Notes: a model not told the origin generated them from the letters alone. 64,000 nucleotides of DNA from Bacillota bacterium (GCA_023415795.1 JAEZJG010000016.1:62001-126000); one strand, 5' to 3'; counted from the first letter of the stretch, positions 20,563 to 28,505 are shown. A program made the numbers and translations.

Positions 20563-21276
20563 TTAAGCCTTTTCGGGCTTGTCCTCCTGTATACCCGCCA
20601 TCTCTCTGATTTTGTCGCACGCATCCTTGTAGGTGCCCACCGCGCCGATGATGCCGCAGTCCACCACCTCTTTGCCCACCAGCACCGTGCCGCAGTCGTT
20701 GGCAAGCTCACCCGTCTTCATCATCAGCCGCCGATACTCGTCCGGCGCGATGCGCGAATGCGCGCACACAAACTCCACGATGCGCCGCTGCATCTTCTCA
20801 AAGAAGTCGTACGTCTGCGGCACACCGATGATAACGCCGCTCATGCGTACGGGGTGTATCGTCATACTGGCGGACGGGGATATATATGAGCAGCGGGCGG
20901 CAACCGCCAGCGTTACCCCGATGCTGTGCCCGCCGCCCAGCACCAGCGACACGCTGGGCTTGCTCATTCCGGCGACCATCTCGGCCAGCGCGAGCCCCGC
21001 CTCCACATCGCCCCCCACCGTGTTGATGAGCATGATAAACCCCTTCACATTAGGATCGTTCTCGATCAGCACCAGCTGCGGCAGCACATGCTCATACTTC
21101 GTCGTCTTGTTCTGCGGCGGCAGGTTCATGTGCCCCTCAATCTGCCCGATAATGCTGATGGTCTGTATGGGAGCCTGATTCAGCGGCGCGCCGAATTCAC
21201 GAATCTCCGGCCCCTGCTTGGCGCTGTTGATATCCGGATTCTGTTCGTGCGGCTCTGTGGCTTCGTTGTGCGGCAT
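20563..21276 (-). CDS. tepA: ClpP-like protease TepA/YmfB
   Basis: 237-aa ClpP-fold protein; the family is described as translocation-enhancing protein in Bacillus. Catalytic features are visible: VGGDVEAGLALAEMV and the serine in GGGHSIGVTLA, then a His in MTIHPVRMSG. Such proteins are cytoplasmic or membrane-associated and play a role in spore outgrowth and secretion according to Bacillus work. It lies between dpaB and ftsK, matching the Bacillus order. Confidence 0.88.
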   Translation of the reverse strand: MPHNEATEPHEQNPDINSAKQGPEIREFGAPLNQAPIQTISIIGQIEGHMNLPPQNKTTKYEHVLPQLVLIENDPNVKGFIMLINTVGGDVEAGLALAEMVAGMSKPSVSLVLGGGHSIGVTLAVAARCSYISPSASMTIHPVRMSGVIIGVPQTYDFFEKMQRRIVEFVCAHSRIAPDEYRRLMMKTGELANDCGTVLVGKEVVDCGIIGAVGTYKDACDKIREMAGIQEDKPEKA

Positions 21277-21341
21277 AGCGGCCTCTTTTCGTCGTTAGTT
21301 GAATCTATTATCCGCCTGATGCCGCGTTGTTATCCCTCGAG

Positions 21342-21929
21342 CTATTTGGGTTCCAGCATCACCGGCTGAAGCTGCCTGCCCTCCAGCGCGTGCTGCGCCG
21401 CTTCGGGTATCATCGCCATATCCGCCACGATGGATGTGGATTTCTTTCGGCTGTCGTCCTGACGGTACGGCACAAAGTAGATATGCCGCGTGTTGAGCAG
21501 CAGCCCCAGATTCTTGGCGTTGGCAGCCAGCGCATCGTTGGTGGACACTGCGATCAGCACCGGTCCCGAATTGCGCAGGTGCGCCTTAGCCGCCAGCACC
21601 ACCGGCGTGTCAGTCACGCCCAGCGCCAGCTTCGCCATCGTATTTCCCGTGCAAGGCGCGATGACAACGAGATCAAGCAGCTTTTTGGGACCGATGGGCT
21701 CCGCGCCCACCAGATCGTCGATGATAGCCTTTCCTGTCAGCTCCTGCAATATCCGTTTGAACTCCGCCGCTTTAAAAAACCGCGTGTCCAGCCGCGACGC
21801 GTTAAAAGACAATATCGGCGTCACCTCTGCACCGGCATCTGCCAGCTGCTTCACCACCGGCAGTATTTGATCGAATGTACAAAAAGAACCCGTGATCGCA
21901 AAACCGATCCGTTTTCCTGCAAGCTCCAT
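21342..21929 (-). CDS. dpaB: Dipicolinate synthase subunit B
   Basis: Flavoprotein-like subunit of the synthase that converts dihydrodipicolinate to dipicolinic acid in the mother cell, giving spores heat resistance. 195 aa. The nucleotide-binding start GFAITGSFCTFDQI, the SFNASRLDTRFF segment and APCTGNTMAKLALG are typical of the SpoVFB/flavoprotein family. The ATG directly abuts the dpaA stop, so the two subunits are made from one message. Confidence 0.95.
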   Translation of the reverse strand: MELAGKRIGFAITGSFCTFDQILPVVKQLADAGAEVTPILSFNASRLDTRFFKAAEFKRILQELTGKAIIDDLVGAEPIGPKKLLDLVVIAPCTGNTMAKLALGVTDTPVVLAAKAHLRNSGPVLIAVSTNDALAANAKNLGLLLNTRHIYFVPYRQDDSRKKSTSIVADMAMIPEAAQHALEGRQLQPVMLEPK

Positions 21930-22754
21930 CTATATTTCCTCACTTTCAAAAACGCGCAGCATGGCGCGCGCCGCCGACACCGGGAAATACCGGCCCGGCA
22001 AGCCCGCCTCTATCCGCACGTTAACCCCCAGCTCATTCGCCAGCTTAATGTCCATGCCGTATGGCGGCGATGCCAGCTCCATCACCACGGCGCCGGACCG
22101 TATGGCTTTGAGCTCCTGCTCCCCAAACACGTGATACGGCACCGTATTGAATATCACATCCGCGTCGCCCAATATGCTGCTAAGGTGCTTGGTGGGCACG
22201 GCACGCATACCCTCTGCCTCGATCAATGCGAGATCGCTTTCTTTGCGTGCTGTCGCCGTCACTTGGGCACGGTGTGCGTTCAGCAGGCGGCACAAAAACT
22301 TGGCGATCCGCCCGTATCCCACCACGACGCATTTTAAATCGCACAGCGCCGTTTCCGACGCTTGCAGCAGCGCACACACCGCCGCCTGCGTGGTCAGCAG
22401 CGCGTTCTTGATCTGATACGCCTCGTTGGCCATCATATCCACATATCGTACATGACCGCCAAAAGCGTCCCGCGCCAACGTGTCAAAACCGCCCAGCAGA
22501 TAGATGCTCTTGGGATACCAGCCCAATATATCCTCCAGCGTCAGCCGCTTATCGGAATACGGCATTTTGATGCTGCCGTCCGGGTTGCGGTATGGCACCG
22601 GCAGCAGTATGTATGCCGGTGAACCCATCAATTCGTCCTCTAGCCCCAATTTATCGAAACCGTGCAGCTTCACGCTGTGGCCCTTGCTTTTCAGCATATC
22701 GGCCAGCGCCAGCTGCCGTTTATCTCCCCCGATGATCAGTATGCTCTGTGTCAT
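21930..22754 (-). CDS. dpaA: Dipicolinate synthase subunit A
   Basis: NAD(P)-binding subunit of dipicolinate synthase. 274 aa from the ATG at 22754, chosen because GAGGAGG lies 5 bases upstream; the frame is open further 5' but without support. An N-terminal Rossmann-like start (ILIIGGDKRQ) is followed by a second dinucleotide fold around CVVVGYGRIAKFLCRLL. The motif PVSAARAMLRV is at the end. A sigma-K-like promoter precedes it, as expected for a mother-cell gene. Confidence 0.95.
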   Translation of the reverse strand: MTQSILIIGGDKRQLALADMLKSKGHSVKLHGFDKLGLEDELMGSPAYILLPVPYRNPDGSIKMPYSDKRLTLEDILGWYPKSIYLLGGFDTLARDAFGGHVRYVDMMANEAYQIKNALLTTQAAVCALLQASETALCDLKCVVVGYGRIAKFLCRLLNAHRAQVTATARKESDLALIEAEGMRAVPTKHLSSILGDADVIFNTVPYHVFGEQELKAIRSGAVVMELASPPYGMDIKLANELGVNVRIEAGLPGRYFPVSAARAMLRVFESEEI

Positions 22755-22785
22755 ACAGACCTCCTCTTCATGTTGATGCATACCG

Positions 22786-22813
22786 TATAGTATGCGTTGC
22801 ATGTGATGTGAGT
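22786..22813 (-). promoter_or_regulatory. Possible sigma-K promoter of dpaAB
   Basis: Minus strand: CATACTATA (22786-22794) fits the sigma-K -10 CATAnnnTA, with an AC 17 bases upstream as a minimal -35. It lies 31 bases before the dpaA ATG. The -10 overlaps an inverted repeat GCATAC/GTATGC. Sigma-K control of dipicolinate synthase is established in Bacillus. Confidence 0.5.
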
Positions 22814-22879
22814 GAAGCCCAAACGCAGCAAAACAAAAAAGAGACGAAGTGCTGCCAGACGGGGGCAAGCTGCGATTGG

Positions 22880-22908
22880 TTGAATCGTTTTCATAATTAT
22901 GATAGAAT
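22880..22908 (+). promoter_or_regulatory. Sigma-A-type promoter of the 23-kb membrane protein gene
   Basis: TTGAAT (22880-22885), 17-base spacer, TAGAAT (22903-22908), about 65 bases upstream of the ATG. Confidence 0.5.
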
Positions 22909-22972
22909 TGACCCCGTTAATTAAAACATCGTATTTCATTCTATTATTAAAAGAGAGCATGAAGGTGATGCA

Positions 22973-23875
22973 ATGAACTGGCTGAATGCCTTTGAGCTTA
23001 TTTGCTACATTATCGTTGCGGTTTTACTGATCGATACCATCCGAAAGAAGGACTACAATTCGTTATTTACCTTCGGTGCGGCGGCGTTGGTGGGCTTTGC
23101 CATGGAGCTTTTGGCTGTCAGCGTCACAGACATTTATTATTATAGCAACGATTTTTGGCTGTCGCTGGGAAAGGCTCCCCATCAGTTCCCCGTTTTCGGA
23201 GGACTGATGTGGGGCGGCCTTACGGTATACGCCATAAAGCTGGCTAAAAAATTTGGGTGCGGAAAGTTCCTGACCGGGTTGATTGCGGGAATGTTCGTCG
23301 TGACTATGGATATACTGCTTGATGTGGTCGCTATCCGGCTTAACGGCGGATTCTGGACGTGGGCGGGAAGCCCTGTGACGCTTGCTATAAGCAATCAATC
23401 CTTTATGAGCGTTATTTGGGTGAACTTTTTGGGTTACATGATCGAAACTCCCGCGGTGGTGTTCCTGACATTAAGTGTTCGTGAAAAGACCAGAGCAACC
23501 GATTTTAAGAAACAAACGCTGTATATGCTTTTTGTTGCTGTCGGCGGCATTGTGATAACCGCTGCCGGCAGTCTTATAAGTCTGCTGCTCAACTCCATAA
23601 CAAGTAACTGGTTCGCCTGTACTGCGTTCCTGGCCGTTTGGCTCATCATGTTTGCAGTGATAATTAAAAAAGCGATCAAGTCAAAGCTTAAAATCGCAAA
23701 GCCTAAGCATTGGGATTTCCCGATGCTCCTGTTTTGGCTTGCGCTTTATGCCTATTGTATAGCAGCCGTTATCAGTCTTAATATTCATACCGCCTACCTG
23801 TGGTTTCTGGTAATCGGCATCTTCTTTGGCGCCGGCACGGTCTATTTCTGCATTGCCGAACAGGAAGCAAGATAA
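22973..23875 (+). CDS. Polytopic membrane protein, CruF/DUF422-like
   Basis: 300 aa with about seven to eight hydrophobic segments. A central section reads MDILLDVVAIRLNGGFWTW and, about 30 residues on, NFLGYMIE. It resembles the D-x3-D ... G-x-W-x-W ... NFxGW pattern of the carotenoid-biosynthesis membrane family (CruF, DUF422). No carotenoid genes are nearby, so the actual role is open. Ribosome-binding site GAAGGTGA. It is the only plus-strand gene in the first 28 kb, at the edge of an island that interrupts the dpa/mlp synteny block. Confidence 0.7.
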   Translation: MNWLNAFELICYIIVAVLLIDTIRKKDYNSLFTFGAAALVGFAMELLAVSVTDIYYYSNDFWLSLGKAPHQFPVFGGLMWGGLTVYAIKLAKKFGCGKFLTGLIAGMFVVTMDILLDVVAIRLNGGFWTWAGSPVTLAISNQSFMSVIWVNFLGYMIETPAVVFLTLSVREKTRATDFKKQTLYMLFVAVGGIVITAAGSLISLLLNSITSNWFACTAFLAVWLIMFAVIIKKAIKSKLKIAKPKHWDFPMLLFWLALYAYCIAAVISLNIHTAYLWFLVIGIFFGAGTVYFCIAEQEAR

Positions 23876-23884
23876 TTCTGTATG

Positions 23885-23909
23885 AAAAAGACGCCGTTTC
23901 CAGCGTCTT
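23885..23909 (-). terminator. Terminator of cassette gene A (copy 1 of 3 identical terminators)
   Basis: Minus strand AAGACGC, 8-base loop, GCGTCTT, then TTT. The same 25-base unit recurs at 24668 and 25643. It may also slow the convergent plus-strand gene that ends at 23875. Confidence 0.8.
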
Positions 23910-23927
23910 GATAGGCATATTATTGTT

Positions 23928-24581
23928 CTACAGCTCCTGCTTATTCATTTCCCTTGTACCTTTTATTTTGTGAAAATATTTTATTAAGCGAGTTACGTCT
24001 AGTACAGATTTAAGCCAAACGACAATAAATTTTTTCTCACCTTCTTTATCGTAAGTAATTGTGAGGTACGCTTTATAGCCGCTAGACCAATACGAAGTAG
24101 AATCCGTTGTCAACCCCATATCTATCACCCGTGTTACAGACAAAGAAAACATTGTAGCAGCAGAGACAAATATTAGTTCATCGTTTTGCCACCAAATGTA
24201 CACTTGTGCTCTTTGTGGTACAGGCAAGCCCGATTCATGTGTAGCTGCAGCCTTAACAACGTATTGGCTCGTATTTACGCTCATACCATTCTCACGCGCT
24301 AATCTATCATTCCGCTCTTTGTTTAAGTCATAATTGTAATACCATAGTTTCTTTTTCCATTTCCATCGAAGCACGTTATAGCAACCTGTTATCCTTGCAT
24401 ACTCACTGCTTTGTTCACTTTCGCTTAGCGCTTCTATCTCTTTATAATAATTCTCAATATCCGCTTTAATTCGCTCTTGCAGAGCTACCATTCCACCTTT
24501 TCGTTCGTACCATGGCAGTTTTTTAATACTTTCAACCTCGTTTTTAACATCTATTGCATACAGTTTTCTTGCGTTAGCCAT
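23928..24581 (-). CDS. Cassette gene A, unknown function, paralogue of the next gene
   Basis: 217 aa, no family recognised. The N-terminal ~45 residues (module 'DVKNEVESIKKLP') are helical and charged. The C-terminal ~105 residues start at ESGLPVPQRAQVYIWWQNDEL and look all-beta, ending in a helix; this may be a PH-like fold. The protein at 24713-25552 has the same two modules. Their last 13 residues (KIKGTREMNKQEL) are nearly identical, while the middle has diverged widely. The ATG at 24581 is chosen because AAGGGG lies 9 bases upstream. No signal peptide or membrane segment. Base composition is clearly more AT-rich than in neighbours, suggesting acquired DNA. Confidence 0.75.
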   Translation of the reverse strand: MANARKLYAIDVKNEVESIKKLPWYERKGGMVALQERIKADIENYYKEIEALSESEQSSEYARITGCYNVLRWKWKKKLWYYNYDLNKERNDRLARENGMSVNTSQYVVKAAATHESGLPVPQRAQVYIWWQNDELIFVSAATMFSLSVTRVIDMGLTTDSTSYWSSGYKAYLTITYDKEGEKKFIVVWLKSVLDVTRLIKYFHKIKGTREMNKQEL

Positions 24582-24607
24582 GAACACAGCCCCTTTATGT
24601 TTTTGTT

Positions 24608-24637
24608 ATTATATACCATGGCGTTTGTGCCGCACAA
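24608..24637 (-). promoter_or_regulatory. Promoter and palindromic operator of cassette gene A
   Basis: Minus strand -35 TTGTGC (24632-24637), 18-base spacer, -10 TATAAT (24608-24613). The palindrome TTGTGC-C-GCACAA (24625-24637) covers the -35, which would suit a repressor site. Confidence 0.6.
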
Positions 24638-24667
24638 TAAAAACATACATCCAGAAGCCGTTGTATG

Positions 24668-24692
24668 AAAAAGACGCCGTTTCCAGCGTCTT
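24668..24692 (-). terminator. Terminator of cassette gene B (copy 2)
   Basis: Same AAGACGC/GCGTCTT hairpin and T-run as at 23885, 20 bases after the stop of gene B. Confidence 0.8.
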
Positions 24693-24712
24693 GATAGCCT
24701 CAGTTTATTGCT

Positions 24713-25552
24713 CTACAGCTCTTGCTTATTCATTTCCCTTGTTCCTTTTATTTGGTCAAAATACTTTACTATTTCAGCTGCAAATTTCTCTGCTGCAGCT
24801 CCAAGCAAATCTGAATATATAACTATATTTTTCGTTTCGCCCTCTTTTTCATATTCTATTGTGAGATATTCTTTAGTTTGATGATAACCATAATCCACTG
24901 TTGCTCCCATGTTTATTATCCTGTCAATTGGCAAAACGAACTCTTTTGTTCCTGATATAATGCTTAGTTCATGTCCTTGCCAAGTGATTTTCACTTCTGC
25001 ATGTTCGGGAAGAGGCAGGCCGGATACATGCACCATATTCGCATAAAAAGCGCTCCAATATCTTTCTTTTAATATTTTTCCATATTCTAATGGCAAAGTT
25101 TCCAGTAATCTAAGAAATTTAGTTCTGCCTCCAAAACTCACCATAGATATTTCAGAATCAATGTGCTCTGCAATGTCTTGCATTAGCTTCAGCATCTCTG
25201 CCTCATATTCATGTTTTGGCAATCTCTTTAAACTCTGTACTTCTTTTTCAATGTTATACGGAAACAGTTTTACGCCATTTGGTTCAGTAAAAGTCTCCTC
25301 CCATTCTTTATAAATTAATCTACGATAACCTTTTGGGAATGCCATAACACAATATAGTAGTCTTCGTACCTCTTTTCGTCTTTCACCTGCACTTTTTTGT
25401 ACGTTCTCAATTCTTGCATACGTTGATTCTATCTCACCACTTACCCTTTTAAGCAATGCTTGTAATTGCTCTTCTCGCTGTTCGGGCGGTAACATATTAA
25501 TACGCTTAATGTCATTTTTAACATCTTTTGCATGCAGCTGAGTATCAGACAA
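24713..25552 (-). CDS. Cassette gene B, unknown function, with internally duplicated N-terminal module
   Basis: 279 aa, no family recognised. The N-terminal helical module occurs twice: residues ~5-45 (HAKDVKNDIKRINMLPPEQR) and ~95-140 (PYNIEKEVQSLKRLPKHEYE). The same C-terminal module as gene A follows, starting at VSGLPLPEHAEVKITWQGHEL. It ends in the same KGTREMNKQEL. The start is a TTG at 25552 with GGGGG 8 bases upstream; a GTG two codons earlier (25558) is too close to it. No signal or membrane segment. AT-rich, like gene A. Probably cytoplasmic; function cannot be inferred. Confidence 0.75.
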   Translation of the reverse strand: MSDTQLHAKDVKNDIKRINMLPPEQREEQLQALLKRVSGEIESTYARIENVQKSAGERRKEVRRLLYCVMAFPKGYRRLIYKEWEETFTEPNGVKLFPYNIEKEVQSLKRLPKHEYEAEMLKLMQDIAEHIDSEISMVSFGGRTKFLRLLETLPLEYGKILKERYWSAFYANMVHVSGLPLPEHAEVKITWQGHELSIISGTKEFVLPIDRIINMGATVDYGYHQTKEYLTIEYEKEGETKNIVIYSDLLGAAAEKFAAEIVKYFDQIKGTREMNKQEL

Positions 25553-25581
25553 GAACACAACCCCCTTTATGCTTTTTTGTT

Positions 25582-25612
25582 ATTATATACCATGGCGATT
25601 GTGCCGCACAAT
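25582..25612 (-). promoter_or_regulatory. Promoter and palindromic operator of cassette gene B
   Basis: Minus strand -35 TTGTGC (25606-25611), 18-base spacer, -10 TATAAT (25582-25587). The perfect palindrome ATTGTGC-C-GCACAAT (25598-25612) spans the -35. Confidence 0.6.
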
Positions 25613-25642
25613 AAAAACATACATCCAGTAAGGCGTTGTATG

Positions 25643-25667
25643 AAAAAGACGCCGTTTCCAGCGTCTT
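25643..25667 (-). terminator. Terminator of the ylxY-mlpA-dut operon (copy 3)
   Basis: Same AAGACGC/GCGTCTT hairpin and T-run, about 60 bases after the dut stop. Confidence 0.75.
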
Positions 25668-25724
25668 GATATGTCATATTGTTTTTTGTTTGCCTAGGCT
25701 GCTGCCCTGCGGCGGGCCTTTGCG

Positions 25725-26084
25725 TTAGCCTGCCTCGTAGCCCTTTTTCTCGGATGTGCCGTTTTGACGGGCGAAGTTCTCCTTGTTCTTGTCCAGATAG
25801 CGCTGGTGCAGCTCCTCGGCGCTCATGCCTGTTTTCAGGCACATGCTGACGAAGAAGTGAAGAATGTCCACCAGCTCACTTTTGACGTTGTCCACATCCA
25901 CCGGCTTCTCGTTCTTCCACCACTTGAAGTTGACCTCGTCGATCAGCTCGGCCAGCTCCGACAGCATGGCCAGCGTTTCGCGCTGTATCCAGACCTCCAT
26001 CGGAATGTCGGTCAGTCCGCGCCGCTCAGCCAGCTCGGTGTCAAACATCTGCTGGTATTTGAATATGTTCTCCAGCTTGTCCAT
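25725..26084 (-). CDS. Dimeric dUTPase-like (MazG-superfamily) NTP pyrophosphohydrolase
   Basis: 119 aa, all-helical. The motifs resemble the dimeric dUTPase family (dUTPase_2): ELAELIDEVNFKWWK and, later, KSELVDILHFFVSMC, with the acidic residues that bind Mg2+. It would convert dUTP to dUMP. The ATG at 26084 has GGAGGGG 5 bases upstream and lies inside the end of mlpA, a 44-base overlap. The usual family length is about 160 aa, so this one is short. Substrate is inferred from family only. Confidence 0.78.
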   Translation of the reverse strand: MDKLENIFKYQQMFDTELAERRGLTDIPMEVWIQRETLAMLSELAELIDEVNFKWWKNEKPVDVDNVKSELVDILHFFVSMCLKTGMSAEELHQRYLDKNKENFARQNGTSEKKGYEAG

Positions 26085-27345
26085 TAAACCCCTCCAAAAA
26101 AGCATCCAGCTCCGTTTTCTTTTCGATTTTCCCCGCAAACACAGCGGACATCCGCGAATAATCGAATATTCTGTCGATCATAGCGTTGACACGATCCAGC
26201 GTGACCGCCTCGATCTTGTTGATGGTATCCTGCTCGTCGTATACCTCGTCCAGCAGCAGCAGCGATTTGCCCAGAGAGCTCATTTTAGAGTTGGTTCCCT
26301 CCATCGAGAGCAGATAGTTGCCCTTGAGCTGATCCTTGCCCTGCTTGAAATCCTCCGCGCCGATGCGCTCTGCTTTGAGCTTGTCAATCTCCTGCTTCAT
26401 CAGGTGCACCACGGTGTCGGCATTGGCCGCCGTCGTGCCCGCGTAAAGCGAGAACATGCCCGCGTAGCTGTAGGACGACGGATACGAGTACACGGAGTAA
26501 GCCAGCCCCTTCTCCTCACGGATGGACTGGAACAGGCGCGAGCTCATGCCGCCGCCCAATATGTTGTTCAGCACCGCCAGCGCAAAACGTTCGTCGTCCG
26601 CAAACGTACAGCCGGGGAACGCCAGGCACAGGTGTGTCTGCTCCACATCCTTCTCGATGAACAGCGTGCGCGGGTTGGGGACGAAACGGCTTTCGCAGTC
26701 GTCCTTCTCCTTCTTGCTGCCGCGGTTATACGTGCCGATGTATTGCTCCACGGCATCCATCAGCCGCGCTTCCTCAAACTTGCCCGCCACGGAAACCACC
26801 ACGTTGGCGGGGTAATAGTGCTGGTTAATATAGTTTACGAGATCGTCCCGCGTGAAGGCGGAAATGTTCTCAGCCGTGCCCAGTATCGGCTGCGACAGCG
26901 TGCTTCCGGCGAAAAATATCTCGGATATCTTCTCGTGCGCCAGCTCCTCCACGTTGTCGTTTACCATCGCGATCTCTTCCAGCACGACGCCTTTTTCCTT
27001 CTCCAGCTCCTGCGCGTCCAGCTGCGGGTTGACAAACAGGTCTGCCAGCACCTCGACGGCGGTTTCCAGCTTGTCCGGCACCACGCGCGCGTGATAGCAT
27101 GTGCATTCTTTAGACGTAAAGGCGTTCAGCTGACCGCCGATCTTGTCCATATCCACCGCAATCTGTTTGGCGGAGCGCTTTTCCGTGCCCTTAAACAGCA
27201 TATGTTCAATGAAATGTGAGATTCCGTTTTCTTTGGGCTCCTCACAGGTAGAGCCTGTTTTCACCCAGATACCCGCCGCAAACGAATTATAATTCGGCAT
27301 GTTCTCAGCAATTAATCTGACCCCGTTGTCCAGCGTCTTTATCAT
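26041..27345 (-). CDS. mlpA: M16 family zinc peptidase (MlpA/YmxG)
   Basis: 434 aa. The inverted zinc motif HxxEH is seen in ISHFIEHMLFKGT, with the distal Glu in KGVVLEEIAMVND. The N-terminal catalytic half is followed by the inactive homologous half (R/Y motif near SVYSYPSSYSYAG). Likely cytoplasmic oligopeptidase; the Bacillus orthologue has been linked to protease regulation. GGAG 7 bases before the ATG. It lies between ylxY and dut, matching the Bacillus ylxY-mlpA pair. Confidence 0.93.
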   Translation of the reverse strand: MIKTLDNGVRLIAENMPNYNSFAAGIWVKTGSTCEEPKENGISHFIEHMLFKGTEKRSAKQIAVDMDKIGGQLNAFTSKECTCYHARVVPDKLETAVEVLADLFVNPQLDAQELEKEKGVVLEEIAMVNDNVEELAHEKISEIFFAGSTLSQPILGTAENISAFTRDDLVNYINQHYYPANVVVSVAGKFEEARLMDAVEQYIGTYNRGSKKEKDDCESRFVPNPRTLFIEKDVEQTHLCLAFPGCTFADDERFALAVLNNILGGGMSSRLFQSIREEKGLAYSVYSYPSSYSYAGMFSLYAGTTAANADTVVHLMKQEIDKLKAERIGAEDFKQGKDQLKGNYLLSMEGTNSKMSSLGKSLLLLDEVYDEQDTINKIEAVTLDRVNAMIDRIFDYSRMSAVFAGKIEKKTELDAFLEGFNGQAGEHIQIPADV

Positions 27346-27362
27346 GCATGTCTCCTCGTGTT

Positions 27363-27941
27363 TTAAAGCATTTCGTCCACTTTCAATATAGTATAACCTT
27401 TATCCAGCACAATTTGTACAACTTTTTTGAAATCCGGCTGATCGTTGTTCGCCGCGACATACAAAAACATATCGCCGCTGATCTCACGGCTCAGCACCTC
27501 CTGCCAGTCGTCCAGCTTCGTCAGCTTCGTCAAATCGATGGACGGGCAAACCTGCCGTACCGTCTCGCCGCTCTTATAGCTCATCACCGTCACGCTGTAG
27601 CCGCCGCCGATGTACATGCCCGTCTGACGGTTTTCGTGCGCCGCGCAGGTATACGCACCTACGCCGTGCCCGCGCCGCAGCACCTCTTGTATCAGCGCGT
27701 TGTCGGTATTGCACAGCGAGCAGAAAAAGAATGTGCCGTGCGCCCCCGCCTGCTCCAGTATATCCATATACGCTTCCACATCGCTGGATTGATCGACGGC
27801 AATTTGAATCGCGACGTTGTCCGCGCCGGTGCGCCCTTTCAAGGCCGGTCCCTGAGCGGCCAGCGCGTGTGAGCCAAACGAAGCCAGCGCCACCAATCCG
27901 ATAATCACCAGCAGACACATGTTTGTTACTACTCTTAGCAT
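27363..27941 (-). CDS. ylxY: YlxY-like protein with degenerate polysaccharide deacetylase (NodB) domain
   Basis: 192 aa from the ATG at 27941 (AAAGG 7 bases upstream). An N-terminal hydrophobic segment is at about residues 5-28. The rest resembles the NodB fold: a strand VAIQIAVDQ, then DILEQAGAHGTFFFCSL and LIQEVLRRGHGVGAYT. The metal-binding residues of active enzymes (the TFDDG Asp pair and the H-S-x-x-H motif) are missing, so catalysis is unlikely. Name and role come from position next to mlpA as in Bacillus. Probably exported or membrane-anchored. Confidence 0.75.
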   Translation of the reverse strand: MLRVVTNMCLLVIIGLVALASFGSHALAAQGPALKGRTGADNVAIQIAVDQSSDVEAYMDILEQAGAHGTFFFCSLCNTDNALIQEVLRRGHGVGAYTCAAHENRQTGMYIGGGYSVTVMSYKSGETVRQVCPSIDLTKLTKLDDWQEVLSREISGDMFLYVAANNDQPDFKKVVQIVLDKGYTILKVDEML

Positions 27942-28160
27942 ATCAGTACCTTTCAAAGAAATCACCACCTCTACACATATATATTCAATCCCCATACGCT
28001 TCATTCGCGCGGTTGAACTGCGGGAAATGATATTGTGGTGTATCCCTATATATACGTGCGATGGTGCCGCAATGATACTGATATGCCGGCAAAAACGAAT
28101 AACCAGCGGATAAAAAAATCCGCCGGGCAAAGCCTAATACAAAAGAGTATGGAGGAAATT

Positions 28161-28505
28161 ATGAGTCACGAAGCCAGCCCTTTGGACAGCTTTCAAAACG
28201 GAATGCAGGCACTCAGCAAGGAAGCGCCCGATGTGTTTTGCGCATTCGATAACACGGAAACGCTCGTTTTTGCGCCTGGCAGCCTGGACACTAAAACCAA
28301 GCACCTGATCGCCATCGGCATCTGCGCGTGCATCCGCTGCCGTCACTGCGCCGCGCGTCATGTGAGCGAAGCGCTCAAGGCGGGCGCAACCCGCGCAGAG
28401 CTGGTGGAAGCCGCCACGGTGGCAGCGGCGCTGGGCGGAAGCCCCTCGCTCGCGTATATCGCCACCGCGTTCCGGGAGCTGCTGGACAGCTTCGACGCAG
28501 TATAG
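28161..28505 (+). CDS. AhpD-like carboxymuconolactone decarboxylase family protein
   Basis: 114 aa. The redox motif CRHCAARH (CxxCxxxH) of the AhpD/CMD fold is present, after ALSKEAPDVFCAF and before SEALKAGATRAELVEA, a typical family arrangement. Family members act as peroxidase partners or decarboxylases; the two cysteines favour a redox role. The ATG at 28161 follows GGAGG by 5-6 bases; an ATG four codons earlier overlaps that site. It is convergent with the sirtuin gene 10 bases away. Confidence 0.88.
   Translation: MSHEASPLDSFQNGMQALSKEAPDVFCAFDNTETLVFAPGSLDTKTKHLIAIGICACIRCRHCAARHVSEALKAGATRAELVEAATVAAALGGSPSLAYIATAFRELLDSFDAV

Larger units (their letters stand above)
24582..24692 (-). 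repeat. Direct repeat, copy 1 (leader, promoter, operator palindrome, terminator)
   Basis: About 110 bases that recur with few changes at 25553-25667. Each copy holds, in minus-strand order, the terminator of the upstream gene, a 13-15-base palindrome over a -35, a TATAAT, and a GGGG-type ribosome-binding site. The repeat defines the unit of a tandem duplication. Confidence 0.85.
25553..25667 (-). repeat. Direct repeat, copy 2 (leader, promoter, operator palindrome, terminator)
   Basis: Counterpart of 24582-24692. It differs by scattered substitutions and a few single-base indels. Together the repeats show that gene plus control region were duplicated as one unit. Confidence 0.85.

Noticed and set aside
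23885..25667. Insertion sequence or toxin-antitoxin pair
   Set aside because: No transposase, no terminal inverted repeats with target duplication, and the two proteins are paralogues each with its own promoter, unlike a TA operon.
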